A stretch of DNA of 64,000 nt from Rhizorhabdus histidinilytica (GTDB lineage: Bacteria > Pseudomonadota > Alphaproteobacteria > Sphingomonadales > Sphingomonadaceae). Position numbers and translations under genes: made by a program. Shown piece after piece: positions 63,534-64,000 of the stretch (positions within the stretch are counted from its first letter, which is position 1; each line of letters starts with the position of its first letter). The stretch covers positions 62,001-126,000 of the forward strand of contig NZ_FUYM01000009.1 in NCBI RefSeq assembly GCF_900167915.1, in the 5' to 3' direction. The notes under the pieces were generated by a model. It searched no databases and had not been told where the DNA came from. It saw only the letters and a program-made list of their open reading frames with translations.

Positions 63534-64000
63534 TCAGAGACGGGTCTTGCGCACCGGGATCGCCGTGGTCTGCTTGATCTCCGACAGCGTCACGGTCGAC
63601 TGGACGTCCTGCACGCCAGGGAGCTTCAGGATCACCCGGAAGATGAACTTCTGATACCAGTCGAGCGATTCCGCGATGATCTTCAGCAGCACGTCGCGTT
63701 CGCCGAAGATGGTGTGGCATTCCATGATCTCGGGCGTATTCTCGATCTTGCGGTTGAACTCGGCGCGCTGCTCGTCGCTCAGCGTGACCATCTTGAGCGT
63801 CGCGAAGATGTAGAGGCTCTCGCCGAACTTCCTGCGATCGAGCACCGCGACCTGGCCGACGATATAGCCCTCCTCGCGCAACCGCTGGAGCCGGCGCCAG
63901 CAGGGCGACTGCGACAGGCCGACCCGTTCGGCCAGCTCGGTGGTCGACAGCGCGGCGTCCTTCTGCACCTGCTCCAAGATCTTGATGTCGATCGGCGTCA
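63534..64000 (-). CDS. Lrp/AsnC-family regulator, 5' end at the window edge
   Basis: A transcriptional regulator of about 156 residues: a winged helix-turn-helix (STTELAERVGLSQSPCWRRL) and a C-terminal RAM sensor domain. The reading frame begins xTG ACG CCG ATC GAC ATC AAG at position 64000, so the start ATG has its A just outside the window (MTPIDIKIL is the family start). Only one base is missing. It likely responds to an amino acid. Confidence 0.93.
   Translation of the reverse strand, partial: TPIDIKILEQVQKDAALSTTELAERVGLSQSPCWRRLQRLREEGYIVGQVAVLDRRKFGESLYIFATLKMVTLSDEQRAEFNRKIENTPEIMECHTIFGERDVLLKIIAESLDWYQKFIFRVILKLPGVQDVQSTVTLSEIKQTTAIPVRKTRL

Overview
The window is about 64 kb of GC-rich chromosomal DNA with the gene content and synteny of an alphaproteobacterium of the order Sphingomonadales (Sphingomonas/Rhizorhabdus-like). 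The signs are a MucR regulator, an alpha-type glutamate-cysteine ligase, Bpt, a PEPxxW-type exosortase locus with its small accessory protein, and the tsaB-rimI-fur-miaB-phoH-ybeY-corC order. The species call is inference. No phage, transposase or CRISPR array was seen; nearly all of the window is dense coding sequence on both strands, with short palindromic repeats between genes.

Layout. 0-12 kb is housekeeping: the end of an outer-membrane barrel, a degP-hflC-hflK envelope protease set (minus strand), the Fe-S carrier Mrp, CysQ, PmbA, UbiA, RsmE and GshA, then a probable cobalamin riboswitch in front of a secreted CAP-domain protein. 12.5-29 kb is a surface-polysaccharide and protein-sorting island: a PEP-CTERM cargo, exosortase, EpsI, accessory protein, EpsD-like PPIase, initiating sugar transferase, TPR lipoprotein, glycosyltransferases, a GH-like enzyme, a flippase, a GMC-type oxidoreductase and an O-antigen ligase/polymerase. 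29-41 kb is a core block (nfu, nitroreductase, tsaB, rimI, mucR, fur, plsC, miaB, phoH, ybeY, corC), interrupted by a second GMC oxidoreductase. 41-54.5 kb is metabolic: Bpt, threonine deaminase, a beta-hydroxyacid dehydrogenase, an amidohydrolase, a PafA-like phosphatase, a beta-helix protein, and a methionine operon (ArsR-methyltransferase regulator, metF, split metH). 54.5-64 kb holds mlaA, a small lipoprotein, a phosphatase, a second polysaccharide-export operon (Wza-like, outer-membrane barrel, Wzz-like, tyrosine kinase), a tRNA-Leu, ihfB, a cytochrome c, an ATP-grasp protein and an Lrp regulator.

How parts fit. The 12.5-29 kb island and the 56.8-61 kb export operon together supply most of what is needed to start, polymerise, flip, export and control the length of an exopolysaccharide. 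The exosortase would anchor PEP-CTERM proteins in the same envelope. B12 links the riboswitch and MetH.

Stand-out observations. (1) A tRNA-Leu(UAA) is interrupted after U34 by a 248-nt group I intron. (2) A roughly 205-bp structured repeat occurs twice in opposite orientations, with compensatory stem changes. (3) A cobalamin-riboswitch-like RNA precedes a CAP/SCP protein rather than a B12 gene. (4) Nested alternating palindromes lie directly upstream of pmbA. (5) A palindromic operator candidate overlaps the start of the methionine regulator.
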